From Halomonas dongshanensis (lineage in GTDB: Bacteria > Pseudomonadota > Gammaproteobacteria > Pseudomonadales > Halomonadaceae): a stretch of DNA of 64,000 nucleotides. The stretch is taken from positions 124,001 to 188,000 of the forward strand of contig NZ_JAJISC010000006.1 in the NCBI RefSeq assembly GCF_024790395.1, given 5' to 3'. The notes below the pieces were generated by a model. The model was given only the letters and a program-made list of their open reading frames with translations. It was not told where the DNA came from and ran no database searches. Positions 33,432 through 43,839 of this stretch are shown here, piece after piece (the first letter of the stretch is position 1; every line of letters starts with the position of its first letter). The position numbers and the translations under genes are program-made.

Positions 33432-36397
33432 CACATTTTCCTCGGGTCGGCTTGATGAGCGGGGGGCTGGCGATAATCCTCGTTGGCCCACTTGAGTTCG
33501 ACCGCCACGCCGTCGTTGGGCGTCCTGTGGCCGAAGCGGTAGTTCGTGGCAGGCAGCGGCGAGCCGGTGCGCCGGTCTAGCACCTCGAGCTTCACCGCGA
33601 CCTCCTTGTAAGCCGGGGTCTGTACGACCGGATCGGCATGCTCGCCGGTCAAGGCGTTCACGCCGAACTTGCCGAAATGGATCGGGATGAAGAGGGTATC
33701 GTCTGCCACGCGCTCGGTGACCAGTGCTGGAAGCTCGAGGCTGTCGCGCCGGGAGGTGACCCGCACCCAGGTGCCGGTCTCGATGCCCCGGGCCCTTGCA
33801 AGGGCGGGACTCACTTCGATGAAGCCCTGATCGACCTGCGCGCGAATGCCCGGCGAGCACCCGGTCTGGTTAATGCCCTGGAACTGCTCGAGCAGCCGAC
33901 CGTTGTTGAGCATCAGGTCATAGGTGGCGTCTGGCGCTTCGGCCGGGGGTTGCCACTCGAGCGGGAAGAGCGTGGCCCGGCCATCTTCGGTAGGAAAGTC
34001 GTGGGTATAAAGCAGAGGTGTGTCGGTGCCGTCCTCGGCCACCGGCCAGAGTAGCGACTGCCAGCCTTCGAGGCGTTCGTAGCTCACCCCGGCGAACAGT
34101 GGGGCGATGGAGGCACACTCCGCCATGATCTGGCTGGGATGGGTATAGCCCCAGTCGTGGCCCATTCGAGCGGCGAGCTCGGTGAGGATCCACCAGTCCG
34201 GACGGCTATCGCCCAGGGGTTCCAGCACCGGGTAGAAGCGCTGGATGCGCCGCTCGGTGTTGACGAACGTGCCCTCCTTTTCGACGCTGGGGCAGGCGGG
34301 CAGCACCACGTCGGCGAACTGCGCGGTGCGGCTTAGAAACATGTCCTGCACCACGAAGAACTCGAGCTTCTCGAAGGCCTGATGCACGTTATGGGTGTTG
34401 GAGTCGGAAAACGCGGTTTCCTCGCCGATCACCATCATTGCCTTGAGTTCGTCATCGGCGGCGGCCTGCACCATCAAGAAGTTGCCAAGCCCTTCTTCCA
34501 GAGAGAGTGTCTCCGGCGCCACTCCCCAGCCCCTGGCCCAGCGAGCGCGGGCCTTTTCGTCGGTGACGCTCTCGTAGCCTGGGTACATTTCTCGCAGGCA
34601 GCCGAAGTCGCTGGCGCCTTGCACGTTGTTGTGCCCGCGCATGGGGTAGCCCCCGGTGCCCGGGCGGCCGTAGTTGCCAGTGACGAGCAGCAGGTTGGAG
34701 AGGGCGGTGCTGGTATCGGCGCCGTGGCTGTGTTGGGTGATGCCCATGGCCCACAGAAGGCACACGCTCTTGGCGCGACCGATCAGTTCCGCAGCCTCGA
34801 TCAGCCGTGCCTGGAGAATGCCGGTGACCTCTTCGGCGAACGCCAGGGTAAAGGGTTCGAGCGAGGCGCGGTAGGCGTCGACATCGTTGACCCGGCGGGC
34901 TAGAAACTCGCTATCCGCCAGGTCGTGATCGAACATGTAGCGCGACAGCGCCGAAGCCCAGACCAGGTCGGTGCTGAGGTTGGGACGCAGGTACAGGTTA
35001 GCCCGTTCGGCCATTTCATGCCGGCGCGGGTCGATCACCACAAGCTTCTGGCCCCGTAGCTTCTGGGCGGCCTTGATGCGCGAGGCGATCACCGGGTGGT
35101 TCTCGGCGGTGTTGCTGCCCACCAGCACGACGACCTCGGCCTGCTCGATGTCCTTGATGGTACCGGCGTCGCCGCCGTAGCCCACGGTGCGAAAAAGCCC
35201 CTTGGTCGCCGGGTTCTGGCAGTAGCGCGAGGAGTTGTCGACGCTGTTGGTGCCGATGATCAGTCGGGCGATCTTCTGGGTCAGATAGGCTTCTTCGTTG
35301 CTGGCCTTGCTGGAGCCGATGAAGCCGAGCGCACGCGGGCCGTGGGTATCGCGTACCTCCAGTAGGCGCCGGGCGACTAGCGTCAGCGCCTCGTCCCAGC
35401 TCGCCTCGCGAAAGCGGCCGTTCTCACGAATCAAGGGGGTGGTGAGGCGCTGGTCGCTGTTGACGAAGTCCCAAGCGAACTTACCCTTCACGCAGGTGGA
35501 AATGCCGTTGGCCGGTGCCTGCTCGGTAGGCTGGACCTTAAGGATGTCCCGGTCCCGAGTCCACATCTCGAAGGAGCAGCCCACGCCGCAATAAGTGCAT
35601 ACGGTCTTGGTGCGCTTGAGGCTGGGCTGGCGCCAGGCGGCGTCGAGTTCGGACACGGCGGTGATGGGCCGCGCGCCAATGGTTTTTTCAAGCCCCTTCA
35701 CCGCATCGATCATCGGCCGTTTGAGCGACCAGGGCAGGGCGGTGAGCGGTCCGGTGCGCCCGTACATGGTGTTCTCCTGGAGCGCGTTGCAGGGGCACAC
35801 CGTCACGCAGTGGCCGCAGCTCACGCAGCTGGAGTCGTCGATCGCTCGGCCGCCGTCCCACAGTACCCGCGGATGCTCGCTGGCGTAGTCGATGGAGAGG
35901 GTCTCGTTGACCTCCACGTTCTGGCAGGCCTCGACGCACTGGCCGCACAGAATGCACTGGTCCGGGTCGTAGGTGTAGAAGGGGTTGGAGGTGTCCTTGG
36001 CATGGGGTTTGGGCTCGAAGGCGTAGCGTTGGACGGGCGGGTTCATCTCGACCACAGCGTTGTGCACCCGGCAGTCGCCGTTGTTGTTCTCGCAGACGCT
36101 GCAGTAGAGCTCGTGCTTGGCCAGCAGCCGGTCGAGTCCTTCGGCGCGGGCGGCGATGGCCTCCGGAGCGGCGCTCGACACGTCGAGCCCCTCCTCGCTC
36201 ACCAGGGTACAGCCGCGGACGAGTTCGCCGTTCACTGCCACCCAGCAGGTGTCACAGGTCTGAAGTGGGCCCAGGGCCTTCTGGTAGCAGACACTGGTCA
36301 GCGAAACGCCGTGCCCGTCGAGAAAATCAATGAGCGGTTCGCCCTCGTTTCCGCCGAGTGGCGTACCATCGAACAAGATCGTACACGGTCGAGTCAT
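33431..36397 (-). CDS. fdhA: Formate dehydrogenase alpha subunit-like molybdoenzyme (YjgC/YrhE type)
   Basis: From ATG 36397 (GGAGGA upstream) the product is 988 residues. In order it has a [2Fe-2S] domain (CYQKALGPLQTCDTCWVA), a His/Cys segment (ELYCSVCENNNGDCRVH), two [4Fe-4S] ferredoxin motifs (CILCGQCVEAC, CVSCGHCVTVC), and the bis-MGD catalytic domain starting CTYCGVGC. The metal ligand is Cys393, not selenocysteine, in VDNSSRYCQNPATKG. The next residue is Gln where well-studied formate dehydrogenases have His. I recall this RYCQ form from the Bacillus YjgC/YrhE group. Soluble; oxidation of formate is likely but not certain. Confidence 0.87.
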   Translation of the reverse strand: MTRPCTILFDGTPLGGNEGEPLIDFLDGHGVSLTSVCYQKALGPLQTCDTCWVAVNGELVRGCTLVSEEGLDVSSAAPEAIAARAEGLDRLLAKHELYCSVCENNNGDCRVHNAVVEMNPPVQRYAFEPKPHAKDTSNPFYTYDPDQCILCGQCVEACQNVEVNETLSIDYASEHPRVLWDGGRAIDDSSCVSCGHCVTVCPCNALQENTMYGRTGPLTALPWSLKRPMIDAVKGLEKTIGARPITAVSELDAAWRQPSLKRTKTVCTYCGVGCSFEMWTRDRDILKVQPTEQAPANGISTCVKGKFAWDFVNSDQRLTTPLIRENGRFREASWDEALTLVARRLLEVRDTHGPRALGFIGSSKASNEEAYLTQKIARLIIGTNSVDNSSRYCQNPATKGLFRTVGYGGDAGTIKDIEQAEVVVLVGSNTAENHPVIASRIKAAQKLRGQKLVVIDPRRHEMAERANLYLRPNLSTDLVWASALSRYMFDHDLADSEFLARRVNDVDAYRASLEPFTLAFAEEVTGILQARLIEAAELIGRAKSVCLLWAMGITQHSHGADTSTALSNLLLVTGNYGRPGTGGYPMRGHNNVQGASDFGCLREMYPGYESVTDEKARARWARGWGVAPETLSLEEGLGNFLMVQAAADDELKAMMVIGEETAFSDSNTHNVHQAFEKLEFFVVQDMFLSRTAQFADVVLPACPSVEKEGTFVNTERRIQRFYPVLEPLGDSRPDWWILTELAARMGHDWGYTHPSQIMAECASIAPLFAGVSYERLEGWQSLLWPVAEDGTDTPLLYTHDFPTEDGRATLFPLEWQPPAEAPDATYDLMLNNGRLLEQFQGINQTGCSPGIRAQVDQGFIEVSPALARARGIETGTWVRVTSRRDSLELPALVTERVADDTLFIPIHFGKFGVNALTGEHADPVVQTPAYKEVAVKLEVLDRRTGSPLPATNYRFGHRTPNDGVAVELKWANEDYRQPPAHQADPRKM

Positions 36398-36665
36398 CGA
36401 GTGTTCCTCCATGGAGCCGTTGTTTTTATGCTGCCGGTACATGCCTCGCCGCTCGCAAGGGGCGGTCTCGCAGCGCGTGTTCTGCAGTGTCACCGCCTCC
36501 GCGATGCCAGGGCGACAACCTAGATTAAATCCACGCTCTTTCGTCATGCGCTGAAAGCCGCGCATTACAAAACGTCATGAATACTGGTAATAGTAGGACG
36601 ACCGTGATGAGGGCGCCTTCAAGGCGAGGGCGTCGCCAATACTTGAACACCCAAAAGGAATGGTG

Positions 36666-38312
36666 ATGTCGATATCCCCACGTGCCCCTTGGCGGGCAAC
36701 AACGCTGGTGGCGGCCATGCTTGCGCTCAGCCCGTGTGTCTTCGCCGCCCCCTTCACGCTAACGATTTACCACACCAACGACCTGCACGGGCGCACCGAC
36801 CAGTATCCACAGCTGGTTACCGCTCTGGAGCAGGCGCGCGCCGAGTACGGCGAGGGGCTCTTGCTCGACGCTGGTGACCTCTACTCCGGCACGCTCTATT
36901 TCAACGAGTTCAAGGGGCTAGACGCCGTTAAGTTCATGAACCTGATGGGCTATGACGCTCTGGTGCCCGGCAATCACGAGTTCGACCTCGGCGACCCGGA
37001 AGAGGGCCACCAAGCGCTCGCCGCGCTGTTCGAGGCAGCCGAGTTTCCCATCGTTGGCGCCAACCTGGACTTCTCCGCCTCGCCGGAATTCGCCGATCTT
37101 TTGGGGGAGTCGATCAGCGCGACGCCAATGCCCGGGCATCTTTACGACGGCGTGATACTGGAGCAGGGCGGCGAGCGCATCGGTGTGTTTGGATTGAGCA
37201 CCCAGGCCTCCGAAACCGTTTCGAGCCCTGGCGCGGTGACCATCAGCGACTACCGCGCGGCGGCCAACGCGATGGTCGAGGCGTTCACGGCCCAGGGCGT
37301 GAACAAGATCGTCGCCCTGACACATCTGGGCTATGACAGCGACCCGAGCGTGGGTAACGATCTGCTGCTCGCTCAGCATGTGGAAGGTGTAGACGTGATC
37401 ATCGGCGGCCACAGCCATACCCGGCTCGAGTCGCCGGTCATCGTCGACGAAAACGACCTCGGTGAGCCCAAGGCGGCGCCCACGGTGATCGGTCAGGCGG
37501 GGGAGTACGGCCAGTACCTGGGCGTGATGCAGGTCACCTTCGATGACGAGGGCGTGGTGACGGCGGCCACCGGCGAGCTATTGGCGGCCGAGGATTTCGA
37601 GGCGAACGCCGAGGCGGTGGCGATGCTCGAACCCTTTACGGCGCGCATCGAAGAGGTGCGCGACGCGCAAATCGGCGTAGCCCTGCCGCAAACACTGCCT
37701 AATCCGCGCCACGGAAGCGGCGATGAGCAGAGCGTGCGCGCCGACGAAACCGCGCTGGGTAACCTGATCGCTGATGGCCAACTCGCCGCCGCCCGCCGGG
37801 TGAACCCGGACACGGTGCTGGCGCTGCAAAACGGTGGCGGCGTGCGCGAACCGCTCGCCGCGGGCGAGGTCACCGTGGGCGAGCTGATTGCCGTGCAGCC
37901 CTTCGGCAACCGTTTGACGCTGATGGACGTGACCGGGGCGGAGCTTTGGGAAACCTTCGAAATCGCCCTTGCACACGCGCCGGAGGAAAGCGGCGCCTTC
38001 CTGCAGACCTCCCAAGGCACCGAAGTGGTCTACGACAGCCGCGAGCCCGCCGGTGAGCGGTTGGTGAGCCTGAAGGTGACGCAAGACGGCGAGCTCGTCG
38101 ACATCGACCCCGACGCCACCTACGTCATCGCCACCAACAACTTCACCGCCGCTGGCGGCGATAACCACACGGCTCTCGAAGCCGCGTTCGAGGACGACCG
38201 CAGCCATATCGTCGGCAATACCGACTGGGAGATGCTGCGCGATTACCTGGTGGCTCAGGAAGATATCGCGCCCCAGGTAGAGGGGCGCATCGTCGATATC
38301 GCCCGGGAGTGA
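36666..38312 (+). CDS. Periplasmic 5'-nucleotidase/2',3'-cyclic phosphodiesterase (UshA-like)
   Basis: A signal peptide (cleaved after CVFAAP) is followed by a metallophosphatase domain with HTNDLHG, DAGDLYSG, PGNHEFDLG, THLGYDSD and GGHSHT metal-binding motifs. The C-terminal nucleotidase domain has NGGGVR and AAGGDNH. The length, 549, is that of UshA-type enzymes that release phosphate from nucleotides and sugar nucleotides outside the cell. I choose ATG 36666 over 36660 because AAAAGGA then has a proper spacing. It is convergent with ugpC, 9 bp away. Confidence 0.88.
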   Translation: MSISPRAPWRATTLVAAMLALSPCVFAAPFTLTIYHTNDLHGRTDQYPQLVTALEQARAEYGEGLLLDAGDLYSGTLYFNEFKGLDAVKFMNLMGYDALVPGNHEFDLGDPEEGHQALAALFEAAEFPIVGANLDFSASPEFADLLGESISATPMPGHLYDGVILEQGGERIGVFGLSTQASETVSSPGAVTISDYRAAANAMVEAFTAQGVNKIVALTHLGYDSDPSVGNDLLLAQHVEGVDVIIGGHSHTRLESPVIVDENDLGEPKAAPTVIGQAGEYGQYLGVMQVTFDDEGVVTAATGELLAAEDFEANAEAVAMLEPFTARIEEVRDAQIGVALPQTLPNPRHGSGDEQSVRADETALGNLIADGQLAAARRVNPDTVLALQNGGGVREPLAAGEVTVGELIAVQPFGNRLTLMDVTGAELWETFEIALAHAPEESGAFLQTSQGTEVVYDSREPAGERLVSLKVTQDGELVDIDPDATYVIATNNFTAAGGDNHTALEAAFEDDRSHIVGNTDWEMLRDYLVAQEDIAPQVEGRIVDIARE

Positions 38313-38321
38313 GGTAAAGGT

Positions 38322-39374
38322 CTAGTCGGTACGCTTGCCCGAGGCGCTGTCGAAGGGGTGCAGCGCTTGTCGGGTGACGTAAAAGCGCAGCGTCTCGCCT
38401 TCCTTTACCGGCGGCTGGCCGCTGACGCGGATCACCGTGGGCTGCTTGCTCCCAATCAGCTGTACGTAAAGGTGGCTTTCAGCGCCAGCGGCTTCGTAAA
38501 GCTCCAGAGTAGCCTCCACGGTCAGATGAATAGCCTCCGGGGGCGTTAAGCGAAGGTCATCCGGGCGGATGCCGACGGTGTCGGTGTCGGGAGGCAGGTC
38601 ATCGAGCAGCGTGCTCTGCCCCTGCGTTTTCAGGTACGCAAGCGGCACCATGTTCATCGACGGCGAGCCGATGAAGCTCGCCACGAACATGCTCGCCGGA
38701 CGGGCGTAGATCTCCATGGGCGTGCCCACCTGCTCGATCTGCCCCGCGTTCAATACCACCAGCCGGTCGCCCAGGGTCATCGCTTCGAGCTGATCGTGGG
38801 TCACATATAAGCTGGTGGTCTTGAGGCGGCGTTGAAGCTTTCGGATTTCCACGCGCATCTGCACGCGCAGCTTGGCGTCCAGATTCGATAGCGGCTCGTC
38901 GAACAGAAACGCTGCCGGTTCGCGCACCAGCGCTCGGCCCATGGCCACCCGCTGGCGCTGGCCGCCGGAGAGCTGGCGCGGCTTGCGGATAAGAAACTCT
39001 TCGATTTCGAGCATCTTCGCCGCGTTGCGCACCCGCGCCTCGATCTCGGGTTTCTTGAAGCCGCGATTCTTGAGCCCGTAGGCGAGGTTGTTATAGACCG
39101 TCATGTGCGGGTAGAGCGCGTAGTTCTGAAACACCATGGCGATGTCGCGATCTGCAGGTTCGAGGCCGTTCACCACCCGCTCGCCGATCTTGAGCGTGCC
39201 CTCGGAAATGGTTTCGAGCCCCGCCACCATGCGCAACAGCGTGGATTTACCGCAGCCGGACGGCCCGACCAGCACGACGAACTCGCCGTCCTCGATGGCA
39301 AGATCGATGCCCTTCACCGCCTGCACGTTACCGGCGTAGGTTTTCTTCAGCCCTTCCAGGGTAATACTGGCCAT
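38322..39374 (-). CDS. ugpC: Glycerol-3-phosphate-type ABC transporter ATPase (UgpC/MalK family)
   Basis: The 350-residue ATPase has Walker [10 protein letters not shown], the signature [19 protein letters not shown], Walker [12 protein letters not shown] and a C-terminal OB-type regulatory domain ([13 protein letters not shown]). This two-domain form is the CUT1 sugar-importer type. It starts 1 bp after the ugpE stop. The E. coli protein is about the same length. The sugar-phosphate substrate is inferred from the whole operon. Confidence 0.88.
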   Translation of the reverse strand: MASITLEGLKKTYAGNVQAVKGIDLAIEDGEFVVLVGPSGCGKSTLLRMVAGLETISEGTLKIGERVVNGLEPADRDIAMVFQNYALYPHMTVYNNLAYGLKNRGFKKPEIEARVRNAAKMLEIEEFLIRKPRQLSGGQRQRVAMGRALVREPAAFLFDEPLSNLDAKLRVQMRVEIRKLQRRLKTTSLYVTHDQLEAMTLGDRLVVLNAGQIEQVGTPMEIYARPASMFVASFIGSPSMNMVPLAYLKTQGQSTLLDDLPPDTDTVGIRPDDLRLTPPEAIHLTVEATLELYEAAGAESHLYVQLIGSKQPTVIRVSGQPPVKEGETLRFYVTRQALHPFDSASGKRTD

Positions 39375-39375
39375 C

Positions 39376-40224
39376 TTATTTCTCCGTCTCGGTCAGGCCT
39401 TTCACGAACAGTTTCTGCATCAACAGCACGACCAGCACCGGCGGCACCATGGCGAGCGTGACCGTCGCCATCACCAGGTTCCACGCCGGGACGCGGTCGG
39501 AGGAGGCCATCAGGCGCTTGATCCCGAGCACGATGGTGTAGAAATCTTCGTCGGTGGTGACCAGAAGCGGCCACAGGTACTGCACCCAGCCGTAGATGAA
39601 CATGATCACGAACAGTGCCGCGATATTGGTGATCGACACCGGAAGCAGAATGTCCTTGAAGAACTTCATCGGCCCCGCGCCGTCGACGCGGCTTGCTTCC
39701 ATCAGCTCCTCGGGGACGGTCATGAAGAACTGGCGAAACAGAAAGGTGGCCGTGGCCGAGGCGATCAGCGGAAGGGTCAAGCCAGCGTAGGAGTTGAGCA
39801 TGCCGAGATCCGCCACCACCGCGTAGGTGGGGATAATGCGCACCTCTACCGGCAGCATCAGGGTGATGAAGATGATCCAGAAGGCCAAAAGGCGAAAGCG
39901 AAAACGGAAGTAGACGATGGCAAAGGCAGAAAGGATCGAAATCGCCACCTTACCGATGGCGATGGTCAGCGCCATGATCGTCGAGTTGCCCAGCATCAGC
40001 CACACTGGCGGCGCGCCCGCCACCTGCCAGCCGTCGCCGAGCATCTGGCTGTAGGTCGCCCAGAAGTTGTCGCCGGGTAGCAGCGGCATCACCCCACGCA
40101 CGAACTCGCCGGGTTCGTGGGTGGAGGCGATGAAGGCCACGTAGACCGGGAAGGCCACCACCAGTACGCCAAGAATCAGTATCAGGTGGGTCAGGAAAGT
40201 GAGTAAGGGTCTGTTTTCAACCAT
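39376..40224 (-). CDS. ugpE: Glycerol-3-phosphate ABC permease UgpE-like
   Basis: The 282-residue inner-membrane protein has six hydrophobic segments and the permease EAA loop [21 protein letters not shown] near 180-200 that docks on UgpC. It is the second permease of a CUT1 pair. The start is 31 bp after ugpA. Confidence 0.88.
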   Translation of the reverse strand: MVENRPLLTFLTHLILILGVLVVAFPVYVAFIASTHEPGEFVRGVMPLLPGDNFWATYSQMLGDGWQVAGAPPVWLMLGNSTIMALTIAIGKVAISILSAFAIVYFRFRFRLLAFWIIFITLMLPVEVRIIPTYAVVADLGMLNSYAGLTLPLIASATATFLFRQFFMTVPEELMEASRVDGAGPMKFFKDILLPVSITNIAALFVIMFIYGWVQYLWPLLVTTDEDFYTIVLGIKRLMASSDRVPAWNLVMATVTLAMVPPVLVVLLMQKLFVKGLTETEK

Positions 40225-40255
40225 GTCGATAATCCACTCGATGAGGCCGTGAGGG

Positions 40256-41140
40256 CTAGTAGTTGACCCGGCGTTCCACGTAGCGGAACTGGATGAACGT
40301 CAGCAGGATGACGATGGCCATCAAAATCACCGACTGGGCCGAGGAGGAGCCGATGTTGAGCCCGGCCACGCCGTCGGTGTAGACCTTGTAGACCAGCGTC
40401 ATGGTCGCCTGGCCCGGCCCACCGGCGGTGGTGGCGTCGATCACCCCGAAGGTGTCGAACATCACGTAGTTGATGTTGATGATCATCAGAAAGAAGGTGG
40501 TCGGCGACAGCAGCGGAAAGACGATGGTCCAGAAACGCTTGAAGGGCGTGGCGCCATCGATGGCAGCGGCCTCGATCAGCGAGTGCGGCACCGATTGAAG
40601 TCCGGCGAGAAAGAACAGAAAGTTGTAGGAAATCTGCTTCCAGGCGGCGGCGATGGTGATCAAGATCATTGCTTGGGTGCCGGAGACCCGGTGGTTCCAG
40701 TGGATACCGAACCAATCGAGGATGTGCGGCAAGAGGCCGATGGTGGGGTTGAACAGAAACCACCAGAGCACCCCGGCCACCACCGGCGCCACGGCATAGG
40801 GCCAGACCAAAAGTGTGGTGTAGAAGCGGGCGCTCTTGAGCACGCGATTGACGCACACGGCGAGCAGCAGCGCCAAACTCATGGAGAGCGCGGTGACCGA
40901 GATAGCGAAGATCGCCGTGCGCCCCAGGGCATTCAGGTAGCTTGGATCGGCGAGAACGCGCGCGTAGTTGGCAAGGCCGACGAAGCTGGTGTTGAAGCCA
41001 AAGGCGTCGGTGCGCTCGAAGCTCGACTTCACCGCCTGGCTTGCGGGCCAGATGAAGAACACCAGCGTGATGGCCAACTGCGGCGCCAGAAGAAGGTAGG
41101 GAAGCCACCGGTTTTGATAGGTGGAGCGTTTGGTCTGCAT
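40256..41140 (-). CDS. ugpA: Glycerol-3-phosphate ABC permease UgpA-like
   Basis: The 294-residue permease begins with a charged N-terminus and has six membrane segments, with the EAA loop as [20 protein letters not shown] near 195-215. It heterodimerises with UgpE. The gap to ugpB (214 bp) is unusually long and contains large hairpins, so the permease genes may be expressed below the binding protein. Confidence 0.88.
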   Translation of the reverse strand: MQTKRSTYQNRWLPYLLLAPQLAITLVFFIWPASQAVKSSFERTDAFGFNTSFVGLANYARVLADPSYLNALGRTAIFAISVTALSMSLALLLAVCVNRVLKSARFYTTLLVWPYAVAPVVAGVLWWFLFNPTIGLLPHILDWFGIHWNHRVSGTQAMILITIAAAWKQISYNFLFFLAGLQSVPHSLIEAAAIDGATPFKRFWTIVFPLLSPTTFFLMIININYVMFDTFGVIDATTAGGPGQATMTLVYKVYTDGVAGLNIGSSSAQSVILMAIVILLTFIQFRYVERRVNY

Positions 41141-41161
41141 GGCATGTCCTAACGTGCAGCT

Positions 41162-41329
41162 ATGCCATCTCCTATGCCTTTTTGAATTGAGGCATATGAG
41201 ATGGCATCTAGTTGAGCTATTTCCAAACGGTGGAACGGTCAGAAGTAATCCTACGCGGGGGCGCTGTGAACCCTTCCCTGGGCGCTACTTTCGCCATCCA
41301 TGGCGAAAAACCCCCGCTACGGATTACTT
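41162..41329. repeat. Large stem-loops between ugpB and ugpA
   Basis: The first hairpin pairs ATGCCATCTCCTATGCCT (41162-41179) with 41190-41207, 17 of 18 positions complementary. A small TTCCA/TGGAA hairpin lies at 41221-41235. The second large structure pairs AAGTAATCC and GCGGGGG (41243-41261) with 41311-41329 around an inner hairpin TTTCGCC/GGCGAAA (41289-41308). Neither has a T-run on the ugp-coding strand, so they look like transcript-stabilising or processing elements rather than terminators. Confidence 0.7.
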
Positions 41330-41354
41330 CTTCCCCGTGAGAAAAAGCACTTAC

Positions 41355-42683
41355 TTAGTTATTGGCCGACTCGAAGTCGCGCAGGATCTGGTTGCCGCGG
41401 CGTGCCGCATCGTCCAGCGCCTGTTGGCCACTTTTAGAGCCTGCCAGCACCGCCTGGAACTCCTCGTCCAGCACCATGCGCACCTGCGGGTAGTTGCCAA
41501 AGCGCAGGCCCTTGGAGTTCTCGGTGGGCTCGTTCAGGTTGATCTGCTCGATGGCGATATCCGCCCCCGGGTTGTCGTCGTAGTAACCCTGCTCTTGGCT
41601 CAGCTCGAACGCTGCAGTGGTAATCGGAAGGTACCCGGTCTCCTGATGCCACTCGGCCTGAACCTCCGGCAGCGATAGGTACTCGAGGAACTCCGCCACG
41701 CCGGTGTACTCCTCGTCTTCATGGCCGGAAAGCACCCACAGCGTCGCGCCACCGATGATCGAGTTCTGCGGCGCACCCTCGACGTCGTCATAAAAAGGCA
41801 GCATGCCGAAACCGACCTCGAAGTCGGAGTTGGCCAGCACGTCGGCGCGCGAGGCCGAGGAATTCATGTACATCGCACAGTCGCCGGCGTAGAACGAGGG
41901 CGCCGCGTCCGGGCCGTTGGCGGGGCCCGCGTAGCTATATACGCCGCTATCACTCCACTCTTTTAGCTGATCCCAGAAGCGCGCCTGCACCTCACCGTTG
42001 AAGGTGAACTCGGTGTCGAGCCCGCCAAAGCCGTTCTCCAGCGTGCCGATTGGCTGGTTGTGCAGCGCCGAGAAGTTCTCAAGGCCAATCCAGTTGGCCG
42101 CGTAGGCCATGGTGAAACCACACGACGCCGCGCCTTCGTCGACGATGTGTTGGCCCATCTCACCCATTTCGGCCCAGGTGGTGGGCGGGGAATCGGGGTC
42201 GAGCCCGGCGGCCTCGAAGGCGTCCTTGTTGTAGTAGAGAATCGGCGTGGAGGAGTTGAACGGCATCGACAGCATGTTGCCGTCGGTGTCGGTGTAGTAG
42301 CCGGTCACGACGGGCAGGTAGTCGGTCGCATCGAAGTCGTTACCGTGCTCTTCCATCAGCTCGAAAACCGGATAGATGGCGCCGCGGGCTGCCATCATGG
42401 TGCCGGTGCCTACCTCGTAGATCTGCACCAAGTGCGGCTGCTCGCCCGCGCGGAAGGCGGCGATGGTGTTGACCATGGTCTGCTCGTACTCGCCACGGTA
42501 GGAGGGCACCACGCGGTACTCGTCTTGGGTGGCGTTGAACGCCTCGGCTAAGCCGTTCAAACGCTCGCCGAGCTCGCCGCCCATGGAGTGCCACCAGCTG
42601 ATCTCGGTCGCAGCCTGGGCGGAAACGCCAAAAGTGGCCGCCGCGATACCGACGGATAACGCGCGTAAGGTGAAACGAGTCAT
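41355..42683 (-). CDS. ugpB: Glycerol-3-phosphate-binding periplasmic protein UgpB-like
   Basis: ATG 42683 (AAGGAG upstream) gives 442 residues with a signal peptide ending SAQAAT. The mature protein starts EISWWHSMGGELGERLNGLA, typical of UgpB, and includes PHLVQIYEVGTGTMMAARG and ASCGFTMAYAANWIG. The W, Y and R residues that bind glycerol-3-phosphate or glycerophosphodiesters cannot all be assigned by eye. Gene order B-A-E-C matches ugp operons. A longer frame from 42752 is rejected. Confidence 0.88.
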   Translation of the reverse strand: MTRFTLRALSVGIAAATFGVSAQAATEISWWHSMGGELGERLNGLAEAFNATQDEYRVVPSYRGEYEQTMVNTIAAFRAGEQPHLVQIYEVGTGTMMAARGAIYPVFELMEEHGNDFDATDYLPVVTGYYTDTDGNMLSMPFNSSTPILYYNKDAFEAAGLDPDSPPTTWAEMGEMGQHIVDEGAASCGFTMAYAANWIGLENFSALHNQPIGTLENGFGGLDTEFTFNGEVQARFWDQLKEWSDSGVYSYAGPANGPDAAPSFYAGDCAMYMNSSASRADVLANSDFEVGFGMLPFYDDVEGAPQNSIIGGATLWVLSGHEDEEYTGVAEFLEYLSLPEVQAEWHQETGYLPITTAAFELSQEQGYYDDNPGADIAIEQINLNEPTENSKGLRFGNYPQVRMVLDEEFQAVLAGSKSGQQALDDAARRGNQILRDFESANN

Positions 42684-42895
42684 AGCAAAACTCCTTGTCG
42701 TCCTGGCAGCCGCCAGGTGGCACAGTGCGTTTGTTGAGGTTCTTGGGTGCACTGAACAGTAGTGAGTGTAGATGACATTTTGATGAACTTTAGGGCATTG
42801 GTAAATAAAATCTACATAAAGTAAAATGAGAGTATGTATCTAACGTTATCGCCGATGAATTTATTATCGTCGGATTTTAATGATTGGTTTAATTT

Positions 42896-43774
42896 TCAAT
42901 GATCTTTTATTAATTGCTTTACCCATACAATAAAGCTTTGTACTTTATGTCTTTCTAGATGGTTTTTTGGGCATACAATCCAAAGTGAAGACTGATGAAT
43001 TTCCGGGCTGTTTCTAATAGGGCATACTAAGGTTCCTTCAGCTATTTCTTTCGCTGCTATAACATGGCTCTCTAATGCTATTCCACCACAGTTTACAGCT
43101 GTTTCTATAGACATGTATGCTCTATCGAAAAGTGTTCTTTTAAAAGGTTTTTCTATACTTGTTTTAGTAAATTCAAACCAGTGGTTCCATTGCGTTATGT
43201 TCTTAATAGAATATATTAACGGGTAGTTTTTTATATCATTTATGGATAGAGAGCTTTTTTTAGCTAGTTTCGGAGAGCAAAGTGGAAGCATTTTTTCAAC
43301 GATGAGCTTTTCTGAATAGACACCTGGCCAATATCCCTCTCCATGACGAATTTCAATATCTATTTTTTCTCTAGAATAGTCAGGAAGTTCGTTGGTTGCA
43401 TTGATACGAAGCTCTATGTTTGGGTAAGACTCTAAGAAATCATTTAATCTCGGAATGACACATTTAGTGGCGAAGCTTGGCGATATCCTAACATTTAGTG
43501 TTGATATAGAGTTATGGCCACGTAATTGCTCTGTTGCCAATTCAATTTTATCAACTTCATCGTATATCATATCAAAATAACGTGCTCCAGCTTCAGTGAG
43601 CACAATGCTTCGACCTTCTCGATTAAAAAGTTTAACACCGACGTGATTTTCAAGTATCTGAATTTGCTGGCTTATTGCAGATGGAGTTACTCCAACTGCT
43701 TGGGAGGCTTGAATCATACTGCCGGTCCTAGCTGTAGCATGAAACGCTATAATTGCTCTAAAGGGAAGTGTCAT
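42896..43774 (-). CDS. LysR-type transcriptional regulator
   Basis: The 292-residue protein has an N-terminal winged helix (ARTGSMIQASQAVGVTPSAI, SQQIQILENHVGVKLFNREG) and a periplasmic-binding-like effector domain. It is strikingly AT-rich compared with the genes to its left, suggesting transfer together with the divergent catabolic cluster. By position it should control the TRAP/otn genes; its effector is probably the imported sugar acid. Confidence 0.88.
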   Translation of the reverse strand: MTLPFRAIIAFHATARTGSMIQASQAVGVTPSAISQQIQILENHVGVKLFNREGRSIVLTEAGARYFDMIYDEVDKIELATEQLRGHNSISTLNVRISPSFATKCVIPRLNDFLESYPNIELRINATNELPDYSREKIDIEIRHGEGYWPGVYSEKLIVEKMLPLCSPKLAKKSSLSINDIKNYPLIYSIKNITQWNHWFEFTKTSIEKPFKRTLFDRAYMSIETAVNCGGIALESHVIAAKEIAEGTLVCPIRNSPEIHQSSLWIVCPKNHLERHKVQSFIVWVKQLIKDH

Positions 43775-43839
43775 CGTTAAGATTTCCTAATGAAAACATC
43801 ATAAAAATTAAATTGTACTTCACTTTTGCTCTGGCTAAG

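Noticed and set aside
32895..33860. 321-codon minus-strand frame ending with the DUF1641 sequence
   Set aside because: Its first half is antisense-phase reading of fdhA; only the part from ATG 33431 is a real gene.
42836..42880. Imperfect hairpin between ugpB and lysR as a terminator
   Set aside because: The stem has mismatches and the T-run faces the wrong way for the minus-strand gene that ends there.
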